From: Ulota crispa
Taxonomy: Eukaryota > Streptophyta > Bryopsida > Orthotrichales > Orthotrichaceae
Reading direction: 5' to 3'
DNA: 64,000 nucleotides
NCBI GenBank assembly: GCA_963920765.1
Contig: OY987246.1
Location: 16,550,868 to 16,614,867, forward strand
A program made the translations under genes and the position numbers. Positions within the stretch are counted from its first letter, which is position 1. Every line of letters begins with the position of its first letter. The notes under the pieces were generated by a model. That model was not told where the DNA came from, ran no database searches, and saw nothing but the letters and a program-made list of their open reading frames with translations. This document shows, piece after piece, positions 38,941-50,008 of the stretch.

Positions 38941-39238
38941 TATTGTCCGGGAGATCTCAATGTGACAAAGAAACAAATAAAGAAACAAACAAGTAGCCTG
39001 ATTTAAGGTATTGATTGCATTTCTAAGTTTTAGAGTAGAATGTCCATTTTAACCAAGCATACCAAATTTTAAATTCTAAGAATAAATTTTATAATTTTGA
39101 TGAATATTAAATGGGACATTATTCTAAATTTATTAAACAAGATTCCAAAACCTTTTTTGAATGTTTGACCACAAGGAAAATTACTAAACATCATAATTCT
39201 TGTTTTCTCTTTTGAAACAAACTTCACTGAAGTTACAT

Positions 39239-39559
39239 AAGGTAGGAGCACCCATAAGCGTTAGTGTCCCCATAACCGTCACCTCTAAAATCTTAAATTT
39301 TTTGTGGAAATAAATAAATGTAATTACAAGAATGTACAACATATGAATATGAAACCTTAATGTTGGTTATGGGTGCAATGGCAATTTGCTCTTTAAAAAT
39401 TCACAACTTATTCTCACAATATCCAAATAATACATTTGAGAGTGCAAACTTATTTTTTTTCTGTTTCTAATAGGATCCTATAATTTACGAGTTGTTTATT
39501 GATACTCAGCATGTTCAAATCCCTTGGTTTGACGTTTATGGGTGCTCCTACCATAGTCC
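39239..39559. mobile_element. MITE-like element, AAGGTAGGAGCACCC family
   Basis: Ends are TAAGGTAGGAGCACCCATAA and TTTATGGGTGCTCCTACC. The right half is matched in reverse complement by the element entering the window end at 63908 (AACAACT, ATAGGATCCTAT, GGGATTTGAACATG words). It shares the outer AAGGTAGG with two other element types here. Confidence 0.75.
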
Positions 39560-39579
39560 TTACCCCCTTGGGCGTTTAG

Positions 39580-40902
39580 GGACTTGAAGCAATTGAACGC
39601 TTCTAAAGCACGGTGAGTTCCCATGTTGAGGGAATCCCTCCGCAATTTCTCAAACATTTCGGTGTAGCCGCAACAGCAGGCCGGTGAATCACATTCCTCT
39701 GCCGAAATCTACAGAAATTGTAGATGCACGCCAATCCATGACCAATACGCGTTCTCAACACATCCATTGGGAACACTCATTGGGAACTTCGTCTCTCTCG
39801 AAAGTCTAGCCAACCCTACAAACCAGCAAGCTTTTACGAACACTTTGTTATCGTTGTCAATAATCTCCCGTGGTCGCAGCCACTCTTGTCCACCCCGGCT
39901 CTAAATTATTCCGTTGCTACGGAGAGGGAGCTGCAGGCGTCTCTTTACAGCTTTCGTGCATTATCCTTCTGTGTTTACTTCGGAAGTCCGACGGAGTGCC
40001 AAGGTGGACGCTTTGCGAGGTTGGTGAATCCCTCGTGTGGTGATTGCTTTGATGCTTTTTTTCTGGTGATTCACAGTTGCAGATATTGTTCAATGCTCCG
40101 ATTCTAGTTTCTTTTTATGTTAAAAAAAGAAGATCTAGGTTTGATAGACGAGGTGAAGGTCTGCGTGTTCAAATTTCGCGTCTGTATTGGTTGGTTGAGT
40201 GCATACGCTTTTATTGAACGATTGATGGTAAGCGAGTGATTTTCAGCTTCGATTTTGTGCAAGTGTTTGGTTTCTTTGTAAGGAGCTCCATCAAGTTTGG
40301 GCGTTAATAGGTCTAGCACTTTTCTGAGGAATGATTGATTTTGGACTTTTTCTAGTTTTAAAGTGCAAAGAGGAAGCGTGCGAGGTTGGTGAACCCTGTT
40401 GTTGTGTGGTAATTGTTTTGGCTACTTTTGGATGTTTTTTAGTCTCATCGTTTATGGAACGTTGAATTTTCATTTTTTACTTTTATTCTAGAATTTTACT
40501 TTGATTATTTTAGGTTTAATGTAGGAGGTGGAGTTTTTGCCTCACTTGGATTGTTCAATTTGGTGTTTGTATTGGATGAGTGGATATACATTTTTTGAAT
40601 TTCCGATGATTGATGTTGCGCTCGTGATTCTCAGCTCGTGCAAGTGTTCGGTTTCCTAGAAGACGCTTCATTAAGTTTGGGAATTAGGGTTAGCACTATT
40701 TTGACGCCAAACTTGTACAGGAATAGTCGATCGTTGTGGTTTGATCTAGTCATCGGTTCGCGTAGAATTGGAGCCTCTGGGTGCTGTTATCTATCAGTTT
40801 AGGGTTTTGATGAGATCTTGGCGTTTTGCAGATTGAGGTAGTTTACCGTGGGGTGGAGGGATTTTCTTAAGAAGAAGCCATACGTGAGGCAGAACCAGCA
40901 TC
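39580..40902 (+). other. Upstream and 5' leader region of the IST1-like gene
   Basis: GC content rises from about 39.6 kb, consistent with promoter and 5' untranslated sequence, possibly with an intron (CTTGGCGTTTTGCAG at about 40835 would be a plausible acceptor). No separate gene is supported. Short frames here lack family resemblance. Confidence 0.4.
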
Positions 40903-43900
40903 ATGTGGGATTCGATGCTTGGGAAGGGCTTCAAAGCCCAAAAATGGTGAGCTTGCCCGGCCTCTATGATGTTGTATTACAATAGTTTTGCAAGATTTTA
41001 AATTGCCAGTTTTAGTATTAGGTTTTGTCAATTTGTAAAGGCCAAGCAGGTGTTACTCATCCAGTTAAAACACTTTTTGCAGTGCTCCTTTGAATGCGAT
41101 CTTAAAGGTTTTGATAATTTGCCAAAAGATTACTACTTACATTATTTCAAAATATATTGGCTTCGCAGTAAGACATTGCTGAGGCTAGCAATGGCACGTA
41201 TCAAATTGCTCCGAAACAAGAGAGAAATTCAGATCAAACAAATGCGTAAAGAGATTGCTCAGCTACTCACCAGCGGGCAAGAGCCCAGTGCAAGGATTCG
41301 TGTGCGTACTTTTGTCTCCTCATTTTGGCCCCTATTTGTTAGGGTTCATGCATAATTCATTTCATATTTCGTTTCCTGCATATTGACCTGCAAATCTTGT
41401 GACGGGTACGGTTATCGCTCTTAGGGTTTTGTTTGGCTTTGGACCTGTAGCTCCTGTTTATCAATTTCTTCAAAGGTTTTGTCCATCTCATCAGACTGCA
41501 ATATTTTGATATCAGGTCGAGCATATTATACGGGAGCAGAACATTTTGGCAGCATATGACATACTCGAACTATTCTGTGAGCTTGTGGCTGTTCGACTCC
41601 CTATAATTGAGTCACAGAAGTATGTCAACGCATCTCTCTGTTTTTTTCCTTGATTCCTTGTTTATTGCTCTCGTTGTTGATTATGTGATTGTGCTTTTAA
41701 TCGATTACCGGGATGACGAACTAGCTTGATTTAAAGTCAGATCACAACTCTCAAAGGTGATAATTGTAGCCATGCTAGGGTTATTAGGTAAGAATGAGAT
41801 TCGTGTTAGAATGTGTATCGCAATCATGACTTATTACTACTGTAGTATCTTTCTTTGGTGGACTGGAGCTTACTGCTTAAACCGGATAAATCATGAATCT
41901 TTACTCAATTTTACGGTTCAGATGTTATTTTGCTATTCTCTATGGCCCTGTCGTATGACAATCGTTCCTTGTTAATCTCATTGCAAGGCCCTTTACAATA
42001 GTACTTTGGTCATAATATCAACATGAAAAGAATGTTCTTTTTTTTTAAAATTTTGTCCTTGAGGTTGGTCTCATGAGTGATTTGTTGCGATTGCAGGAAC
42101 TGCCCTTTAGATTTAAAGGAGGCTATCTCAAGTTTGATATTTGCCTCTCCACGCTGTTCTGATCTGCCCGAACTTCTACAAATTCGCCAGCTCTTTGCTG
42201 CTAAATATGGGAAGGACTTTGCAGCAGCTGCTGCAGAGCTGCGTCCTGACTGTGGGGTTAACCGTCGGGTAGGTTCTCTTCCACGGTACTGCTGTGAGGT
42301 GGCTGCAATTCTGCTCTACATGCTTCTGCATAATTTCTGCTTGGGCAACAGAACAAAGAAGTTGCACTTGCTAGCCTTGTTTTAACTATCAAAATGTTAG
42401 ATGCGAGAATTCGTTTATACTGGTGCTGAGTATGACGTTGTCTTTGTGCTTTATTAAAACTGGCAGATAATTGAGAAGCTCTCAGTACGTGCACCATCCG
42501 GGGAGGTGAAATTGAAATTGATGACGGAGATCGCTAAGGAGCATGACGTGGCCTGGGATCCTACAGACACTGAAGAAGAGCTCTTGAAATCACATGAAGA
42601 TTTGCTTGTAAGACCCATCTTCCTCCGTCCTCATGCAGTTTTTGTGCAGTAAATCTAACTATCGGTACATTTTACAACAAACAGCATGTGCCAGCCAATC
42701 GAAGTCTATATATTTTCTGCATACCTTGGTTCAGTTGGACTTTATCACTCTTTTTGTACTAAACAGATCGTTCAATGTACAGGATGGACCGAACCATTTC
42801 CTCAGAGCGGACGAGGTGCCGTCATCCCAAATAAGCAGTGCACAATCCATTGGAGCATCTGATGCTACGAGTGGTGTTCCCACCATCACTATGTCCCAAA
42901 TGCCTGCAGATTTTGATGGATTATCTCCGCCTGCGTCTCAGGACGAGAGGAAACAGAATGTCCCATTTAGGAATATTCCTCCCCCTACAAAGTATGAAGC
43001 ACCTTCACCTGACCGGTATGGACCTCCTTCACCGACAGATCCTCCTGCTCAGAAGGGAGCCACTGGTTATCAACAAAGGCAGGACAATTCCTCGGATGAT
43101 GACACTTACGTATCGGCAAAGAAGGAAACAAAAGGCGATTATACAGACGTGGCTTCTGCAGCGCAAGCAGCTGCAGAGTTAGCCAACCGTGCAGTGGCAG
43201 CAGCTCGCCTCGCAGCCACCCTAGCCAGAAAGCAAAGTGGCGATTACAGTTCCAAGGTTCCTGACAAGTTCACTAGTCTTCTACCGGAGGAAGAAGAAAG
43301 TGCTACAGATTTAGACAGTGATGACGAAGAAGAGCGGAATGTTCCTGTACAAACCACCTCTTGCAGACGATACGTATCCGAAACCAGAAAACCAGCAGCA
43401 GCAGCATCCAAATACAGTGACAGTGATAGCGAAGCTGAAGAATACGATGTACCTCGTGGCAGGGGAGCTGGTGGTACAAAAGCTCGGTCTAAATCTACTT
43501 ACGAACAAGCGCCGGAACCGTATGGGAAGCAGAAACCCCCTTTGAAGGCAACAAAACTTGATTTTCAGACAACAGACACTTCCAGCAGCAAACCAGCATT
43601 TGATAGTGACGATGATGGTGAAGGATCCGTATTATTTAGACACGGGAAACAAGAGCAAGATAATCACGGTCGCAGCACATCTGGTAGCAAAAGAGTTGGA
43701 CTCAAGTGGGTCTCGAAGGACGACGACCCTGAAGCAGACGTTTCCAGAGACGAGACTGACAGGTACGACATCTTTGATGCTAACAGGGACAAGTCTGTGC
43801 TTCGGTACAGTGCCTTTGACTCCGGTGATCAAAGCTACGGCAAAGCTGATGCCGATTATTATGCATCAAGGCGAGAAGACACGTATGACCAACCTTTTGC

Positions 43901-44183
43901 TGCAAAGCCTTTCTCTTCTTCCAAATTTGGTTCACAAACTCGTGAAGGTTCTCCGTTGTTTGATGAAGAAGGGTCTGTTGGAAGAGCTCGTGAGTCTTCT
44001 CGGCTTGGGAGTGTACCGCGGACGTCTCACTTTGAAGATGAAGACGAGAATGACGCTTCTCTTTTCTCAGGTACTCAAAAGTATGGCTCGGATGATTATT
44101 CTTTTCGTCGAGACCCGTCTTCCAAGACTGTTAACGAGGATGATTTGGACGCTCGGTTTGAGGCTCTGAAGAAGCGGCAGTAG
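40903..44183 (+). CDS. IST1-like ESCRT-III-associated protein
   Basis: IST1 proteins bind ESCRT-III and regulate the VPS4 ATPase (with LIP5) in multivesicular-body sorting. Six exons join in frame: 40903-40946, 41169-41301, 41516-41619, 42097-42268, 42467-42607 and 42783-44183, giving 664 aa. Exons 1-5 (residues 1-198) are a textbook plant IST1 domain: GKGFKAQKCKTLL, ARIKLLRNKRE, IREQNILAAYDILELFCEL, LPIIESQKNCPLDLKEA, AELRPDCGVNRR, KLSVRAPSGEVKLKL. The 466-residue tail in the last exon is acidic, Ser/Asp-rich and probably disordered, with an Ala-rich helix (AAQAAAELANRAVAAARLAA). It ends EDDLDARFEALKKRQ, which fits a MIM1-type MIT-binding helix (E..L..RF..LK). The ATG has A at -3. Borders are GT-AG. 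Family membership is secure; which plant paralogue is not. Confidence 0.93.
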
Positions 44184-44697
44184 CTGTGCATGTGTCTTAT
44201 TCTCTCTGGTTGTGTTTTTAAAAATTGTTATTATGATTGCTGGCTCTTAAGTAGTTTTCGTCCATAAGCTCTTCAAAAGAGTTTGCATGCATTGTAACTA
44301 TTATGGTGACCTAGGAGGCTGGAAGTTTGCAGTCCTATGTTTATATGATTTGGATTAGGCCAAACATGACTGCTTTTGGAGCTCATGTTGCCTCCGTCCT
44401 TCGGTTTCTAGGTTTTAGGTAAGAGTATTATATTGCTTATGCGTAAAAGCATTTGAAGATAGAAGGCCTTCATTGAAATAATTTGTTGTACTGTACATGT
44501 GTTCTATAATGTTGGGTTGAATGTGTTGAATAATTTATTGGGTTTATATGCTCATATTCAAAAGATTCCAGGGAGTTCTTAACATGGTTGGTAGAAAATT
44601 CAAAACGTTATTGTGGTAAATTGTGAGAACTATAAAGTCAGGCATGGAAACTTGCGTGGCTTGAAGAAAGGTGCAAAGTTTTAGACCTATTTATTAA
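44184..44697 (+). other. 3' flank of the IST1-like gene
   Basis: Probable 3' untranslated region (T-rich, with AATAA-type words at about 44480-44530) running into intergenic DNA. No gene. Confidence 0.45.
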
Positions 44698-45136
44698 GGG
44701 CATTGATATGTGTACCACACCCTTTCAATTACTGTACCACACCCCAAGAGTAAATTTTAGATTTCTACCATCAGAAAGCTGAATTTGAGAATTTGGAATT
44801 CAGATTTGGACTTTGAAACCATGATTTAGTCTAGAACTATAAAAAAAAAAAGTTGCAATTCAACAACACTCAATGAAAAAGTTTAGTTAGGGAGAAAAGT
44901 GTTACTTGTACTTTTGTTTGTGAAAAAAGATAAACTTTTTCATTGGGTGTTGTTGAATAGCAACTTTTTTGTGGTTTTAGACTAAATCATGCTCTCTAAG
45001 TCCAAATCTGAATTCCAAATTCTCAAATTTAGCTTTTTGATGGTAGAAATCTAAAATTTACTCTTGGGGTGTGGTACAGTAATTGAAAGGGTGTGGTACA
45101 GTAATTGAAAAGGGTGTGGTACACATATCAATTCCC
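44698..45136. mobile_element. Foldback MITE-like element, copy 2 (inverted loop)
   Basis: Ends GGGCATTGATATGTG and CACATATCAATTCCC match copy 1 at 3227-3638. Its loop (TTTAGTTAGGGAGAAAA) is the reverse complement of the copy 1 loop, so the two copies lie in opposite orientation. Near the right end, a 22-bp word (GTGTGGTACAGTAATTGAAA) is duplicated in tandem. Confidence 0.85.
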
Positions 45137-45742
45137 TTCAAGAATGGGAAAATGGTTTAATGGTAAAATACTAAAAGAGAGATGAACCTAAATCATATGT
45201 AGGTGATTGTGGGGTGGTTGTAGGGGTGGTTGATTACTTTTTACTAGCCACATTATACTTGCACAGCCGTATTGTGAAACCCTTACATGGGTGTTTTTGC
45301 ACTTTTGAAAAGTACAATGGTATATCTCAAAATATCACAAGATACATGGGTACTTTTCAATTTGTACCAAACAAATACTACACAAAAGCCAAGTTTTGTA
45401 TACTTCAGGGATATTACGTATACACCATGCCCCACATCCTCATGTAAGTAATCTTAGAATTTGATTGGATGAGAGCCAAAAGTCAGGAGTCCCCCATGTC
45501 CCTATTGATTGCATGCACCATTTTTGAAAGTTCTGGTACTAATAGGGTGGGATTTCACTCTAGGTTTGAATATAGTATTTTCATCTAACCAACTCTCAAC
45601 TCCATTTCCACCAATAAATATATTTGCACAAGATATTTGTGACTTTCTTTAGTATTCAACTCTGTCCCTAATAATCCAATTCAATAAAGTTAGGATCTTG
45701 GGTTGAGGAGAAACTTGTCAAGATGGGACATGGGATGTAGCT

Positions 45743-45870
45743 CTACAAGATATCATGGTCAAATTTACACAAAAGTTGACAAAAATTGTGACCTAATCTA
45801 CAGTATATTGTAGATTAGGGCACAATTTTTGTCAATTTTTATGTAGATTTGATCATGATTTCCTTGTATT
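45743..45870. mobile_element. Short hairpin element with TA flanks
   Basis: The two arms, about 60 bp each, pair imperfectly: GACAAAAATTGTGACCTAATC and ATCATGGTCAAATTTA on the left, with GATTAGGGCACAATTTTTGTC and AGATTTGATCATGAT on the right. TACAAG and CTTGTA at the ends suggest TA-flanked Stowaway-like ends. It could equally be a hairpin RNA locus. Confidence 0.6.
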
Positions 45871-46652
45871 TAGTGTGAACCGCTCTTTATGTAGAATTTT
45901 TATTTCATCTATATACTACACAATTTCCATCTAAATTTGAGTGGTTTCAACCGTGTTACGTTGAAGCCATATGTTTTTACATTTACATTTGTTTTGGATA
46001 GGAGTTGTTAGTTCAATTACACATTATATTAGTCGTATCTAAATGTTAAAATCTTATCTAATGATTTGTCAAAAATGGAAATTGATATGGCAGTTTTTTC
46101 AATGCTTTATCATAATGGGAGTAAATTTAGTATTTACATTCAATACTTAACAAGAAATAAGAATTTGACTAGCAATTTTGCTCTATATTTTATCATAAAT
46201 GGAAATACATTGGACAATGCAATTCTTAAATTTTGGCCCATTTTTGGTCTATGTATGGCCAAATCACGTTTATAAGTGCAATATGGCACTATGTTGCTAA
46301 AAAAAACATTTAGCTCCTACCTTTTTGGTTAACAAATGTCTTCATATCATTACACAAGATGCTTTGTAAAGGTTGACTTTTTTTGCATAAACAAAATTAG
46401 AGTTTAGTATATAAAGCTTTGCTATTTTATTTAGGTTTGATCTAAAATACAAAATTTTAAAAATGCAAATGTGCATAGTTATTTGTTTCATTGGCAAACT
46501 GGTCTTTGAAATTGCACTTTCTGTTATGTCATTACATTTCTGAAATTTTGAACCCCTTCCAATAGTTCTCTAGAGGTTTATCTAGGTATCACTATGCATC
46601 CTACATAATTTTTGAGTTAATTTTTGTTACCATTTCCTTTCTTTAAATCATG
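45871..46652. other. AT-rich intergenic, no gene seen
   Basis: Only unsupported short frames (for example 46066-46275). Confidence 0.5.
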
Positions 46653-47621
46653 TTAACCCTTAAAGGCCCATTGTCCCCTTGGGGGACAAATGGGATTTTG
46701 GGCAGGTACCTATGCCTAAACTACTTTTTGTGATTTCTTGAAACTTTTATTGAAGGTATGCAATTCAAAGCTCTACGTGGGCATCTAATTTTTTCTTCAT
46801 TTTGACAATTATTGAAGAAGTTATGCATGAATTTCTGAAAAAGGGCGAGGGTAGGCAGCCCAAAAAAAATTCAAAATTGTGTTTTTTTAAATAAAAATCT
46901 GAAACTTGTTCTTTAGATTTTTATATACATGGACATCTTTGAATCATTTAGTTTTGATAGATGAGATGAAAATTATGAGAAGTCTTAGTTTGTGGGTAGT
47001 TATAGGACTCCCAAACCTCCATTCCTTTTCCCCCTTGTAAAACTTGTTGCTTTACTTTTTTGAGCTCTTTGTGTGTTTGTTTTTTGACTTTTTATTTTTT
47101 CAAGTTGTAGTAGACTAAGATTCCTTGGTTTTCACCATTTGGATCAAAGTAATTTGGGTTTTTGAATTTTACATAAATCCTCCAATTTTGCTTAGTGTAT
47201 ATGCAAATTTCATGACCTTATGGCATTGCAGGATTTTACAAAGTATGATCCACACCTCTGTTTCAATTGAAAATTCTCCCACATTTACCTAACTTGGTCT
47301 TCTACATGGGAAAAATAAACCTCAACTTTGCGTAGAGCATTTTTTTTGATACAGGAGCCATCAAAGGCTTCTGAAATTTCTAGGCAGCATTGAAAAAAAC
47401 TTTTTTTTTCACTTCTTATGTGAATATCTCACTCCTCACCATTTAGAATGAGCTAATTTTTTTTTTTCCATAAGTACCTCCCATTATCTAGGGCAAGATC
47501 TTATGGTTGGATTTCCAAAAAAAATTAAAAATTAAAAAAATTACATTTCTCCTCACTTCCCCAAAAGTGGCAGTTTTGAGTGACTTTCACATAAAAAAGG
47601 GCTTAGGCCTTTAGGGGTTAA
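46653..47621. mobile_element. TTAA-flanked element (969 bp)
   Basis: The left end is TTAA-CCCTTAAAGGCCCATTG, the right end GGGCTTAGGCCTTTAGGGG-TTAA. The inverted repeat CCC(T/C)TAAAGGCC is nearly perfect over 12 bp. A palindrome (CCCATTGTCCCC with GGGGGACAAATGGG) sits just inside the left end, as in the related elements. No transposase frame is visible. Confidence 0.55.
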
Positions 47622-47660
47622 AGTACACAATCAAGTCATATCTTTGTGGTTTAATCTTAA

Positions 47661-48206
47661 TCTACATTAATAAAAGAATAGCCGTCAGTCAGTTAGGGCC
47701 TATCTTATAATAACGTTCAATTAGTTAGGATTGGGCATAAGCTAGGTTTGGGCATGACTAGTATCAAAAAGGTATAAATGGATAAATTAAAATCACATAT
47801 GTCTCTCTTTTATTTGCTTCACTAGACGTTAACAACAAGTTAGTGGCAGTTGCACTGTCACTGGTAGTTGCACCACAACTTTCTCTAGGCCAAAAGAGGG
47901 CACGGGGATAAGGGGGCACAGGAATAAGGGGGCACAGGGATAGGAGGACATGGGGATAAAGAGGCACAATGATAAGGGGGCACAAGGATAGAAGGCACGG
48001 GGATAAGGAGGCATGGAGATAGAGGACACAGGGATAAAGTGGCACGAGGATAAGGGGGCACAAAGATAGAGGCACGGGGATAGAAGGCACGGGAATAAAG
48101 TGGCACGGGGATAGAGGGCACGGCAATATGGAGGCACAAGGATCGGGGAGCACGGGGATAGGGGGTGGAGGGCATAAACCCGTCTGTACAACAGGTAGTA
48201 TATAAG
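47661..48206 (+). mobile_element. Helitron-like element A
   Basis: It starts TCTACATTAATAAAAGAATA after an A and ends in a degenerate hairpin (ACCCGTCTGTACAACAGGT) followed by AGTATATAAG, which aligns with the AGTATACTAG end of element B. The body carries a 16-bp GGATAAGGGGGCACAA-type minisatellite (about 47893-48165). It abuts element B exactly. No Rep/helicase is present. Confidence 0.6.
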
Positions 48207-49409
48207 TCTATATACTTAAAAGAATAGCGTTCAGTCAGTTAGAACCTATCATATAATAGCGTTCAATCAGTTAGGGTTGGGCATGACTAGGATCTAAAAG
48301 GTATAAATGGATAAAGTAAAATCACGTATGACTCTCTTTTATCTGCTTCACTAGACATTAACAACAAGTCACTAGTAGTTGCATCACAACTTTCTCTCGG
48401 CCAAAAGAGGGCACGGGAATAAGGGGGCACAAGGATAAGGGGCACGGGGATAGGAGGACCCAGGGACAGGGTTTTTTTTTGGTGTTGGACTGACAACTTC
48501 TTAGGCCGTATGGCAAATTTTAGTGGTGCAGATATGGCCACACAAGATTTTTTTTAGGTGCAAAATTAGGCTGTAAGTGTTTACACTTTGAGCTTGTTGA
48601 AATTAACAAAAAAATTCTAAAATCAAAAGTTGGTGTTACAAGCATGATTTTTTTTGAAAACATGGGATACAAAACCCAAAAATTTATAACAAAAGAGACA
48701 TTATCTCAAAGAAACTTAAGGGCGGCTTGATTTTCAAATAATACAACTCCACACAATGTGAATATCATTTTGTTTTTGCCCAAGTTCCTAATTGACTCGC
48801 TACAAACATCAACATATTCTTTTTTCTAATGCATAACAAGCTTCTAGATTTGGAACTTTAAATGACATCTAGCACCAAGACAATATTTTTTCTTCATTTT
48901 TTTGTATAGGCTTGAAGCTTGAATTAAAGTTTTGTAGCTTTTTGGCTTTTTAAAGCCAAAAAAAAAATACCTTGCCCGAGGATAAAGGGGCACGGGGATA
49001 GAGGACATGGGGATAAAGGAGCACAGGGATAAGAGGGCATGGGGGTAAGAGGGCATGAGGATAAGGGGGCACGGGTATATGGGGGCACAAGGATAAGGGG
49101 GCACGGGTATATGGGGGCACAAGGATAAGGGGGCACAAGGATAAGGGGGCACAAGGATAAGGGGGCACAAGGATAAGGGGGCACATGGATAGGAGGACAT
49201 GGGGATAAAGGGGCATGGAGATAAGGGGGCACAGGGATAGAGGAGACGGGGATAAAGGGGCACAGGGATAAGAGGGCACGAGGATAAGGGGGCACGGCGA
49301 TAGAGGCATAGGGATAGAGGGCATGGGGATATGGGGGCACAAGGATCGGGGAGCACGGGGATAGGGGGTGGAGGGCATATACCCATTGGTACAATGGGCA
49401 GTATACTAG
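48207..49409 (+). mobile_element. Helitron-like element B with hairpin and CTAG end
   Basis: It starts TCTATATACTTAAAAGAATA and ends with a perfect hairpin, CCCATTG-gta-CAATGGG (49383-49399), then CAGTATA and CTAG, followed by T. A 5' TC, a 3' hairpin about 7 bp before a CTRR terminus, and insertion between A/G and T are the classic non-autonomous Helitron structure. The first 150 bp match element A. A 16-bp minisatellite occupies 48405-48465 and 48977-49365, with about 500 bp of unrelated AT-rich sequence between. No coding gene. Confidence 0.72.
48977..49365. repeat. 16-bp GGATAAGGGGGCACAA minisatellite
   Basis: More than 20 units of GG(A/G)(G/T)ATA(A/G)GGGGGCAC-type sequence; about six adjacent units between 49080 and 49190 are nearly identical at 16 bp. 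Open frames here on the minus strand (PLIPVPPYPCA-like) are artefacts. The related block at 47893-48165 belongs to element A. Confidence 0.88.
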
Positions 49410-49434
49410 TATGGATAGATAATAGGGTAGAATT

Positions 49435-50008
49435 AAGGGAAAATATAAAAAATACCCCTAGTTTCTTTCAAAATTTCAAATATACCCCTATGTTATTTGA
49501 AATATAAAAAATATCGTTGGCTTTGTGTAGGAGTATCAATTATACCCCTAGTTATTTTTTAGAATATTGTTAATGCCCTTAGTTTTTGGTATGTCTTCAC
49601 TATAAAAAATTCAAATATAAAAAATGACAAAAAAATGACAATATAATCATTACAATGGCTTTGTCACAATAGACTTACGTGTAAACACCATATATAGAGC
49701 TTAAAGAGCATGCTTCCAAGATTTGGCTTGAATTCAACTTGCATCTAGTTTTTGTACTTTCCATTATCATCCAAGTATTCACAAAAAGATGCAAAAAGAT
49801 GCACAAGAGAGTTAGGGATATTTCTTATGATTCTGATAATACAGAGGTGTATTTGATATTTGATAATAATTGAGAGTCCCAAAATACTAGGGATATAAGT
49901 GATATTCTTACACAAATCCAGGAATATTTTTTTATATATCAAATAATATAGGGGTATGTAAATGTTTGATAGTTTGAAAGAATTGAGGGATAATATTGAT
50001 GTTTTCCC
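49435..50008. mobile_element. Foldback MITE-like element (about 570 bp)
   Basis: The left arm (AGGGAAAATATAAAAAATAC, TTTCTTTCAAAATTTCAAAT, TATACCCCTA, TTTGTGTAGGAGTATCA) and the right arm are long imperfect inverted repeats. Ends are AAGGGAAAA and TTTTCCCTA. Similar, shorter sequence occurs at about 3710-3900, so it is a dispersed family. Confidence 0.65.

Larger units (their letters stand above)
38340..39576. mobile_element. Possible TTAA-type element with decayed right end
   Basis: TTAA-CCCCTAAGTGCTCAAT followed by the palindrome CAACCA-ttttt-TGGTTG looks like another left end of the TTAA family. The nearest right-end candidate is GGGCGTTTAGGG at 39564-39576, without TTAA. The pairing is uncertain. 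A second MITE lies near that right end. Confidence 0.3.

Noticed and set aside
43558..44169. 203-codon frame within the last IST1-like exon
   Set aside because: Alternative frame of a Ser/Asp-rich coding exon; the main frame is continuous with the IST1 domain.
47764..49394. Overlapping minus-strand frames of 84-180 codons, rich in Pro, Cys and Leu
   Set aside because: All lie over the 16-bp minisatellite and are open in three frames at once.
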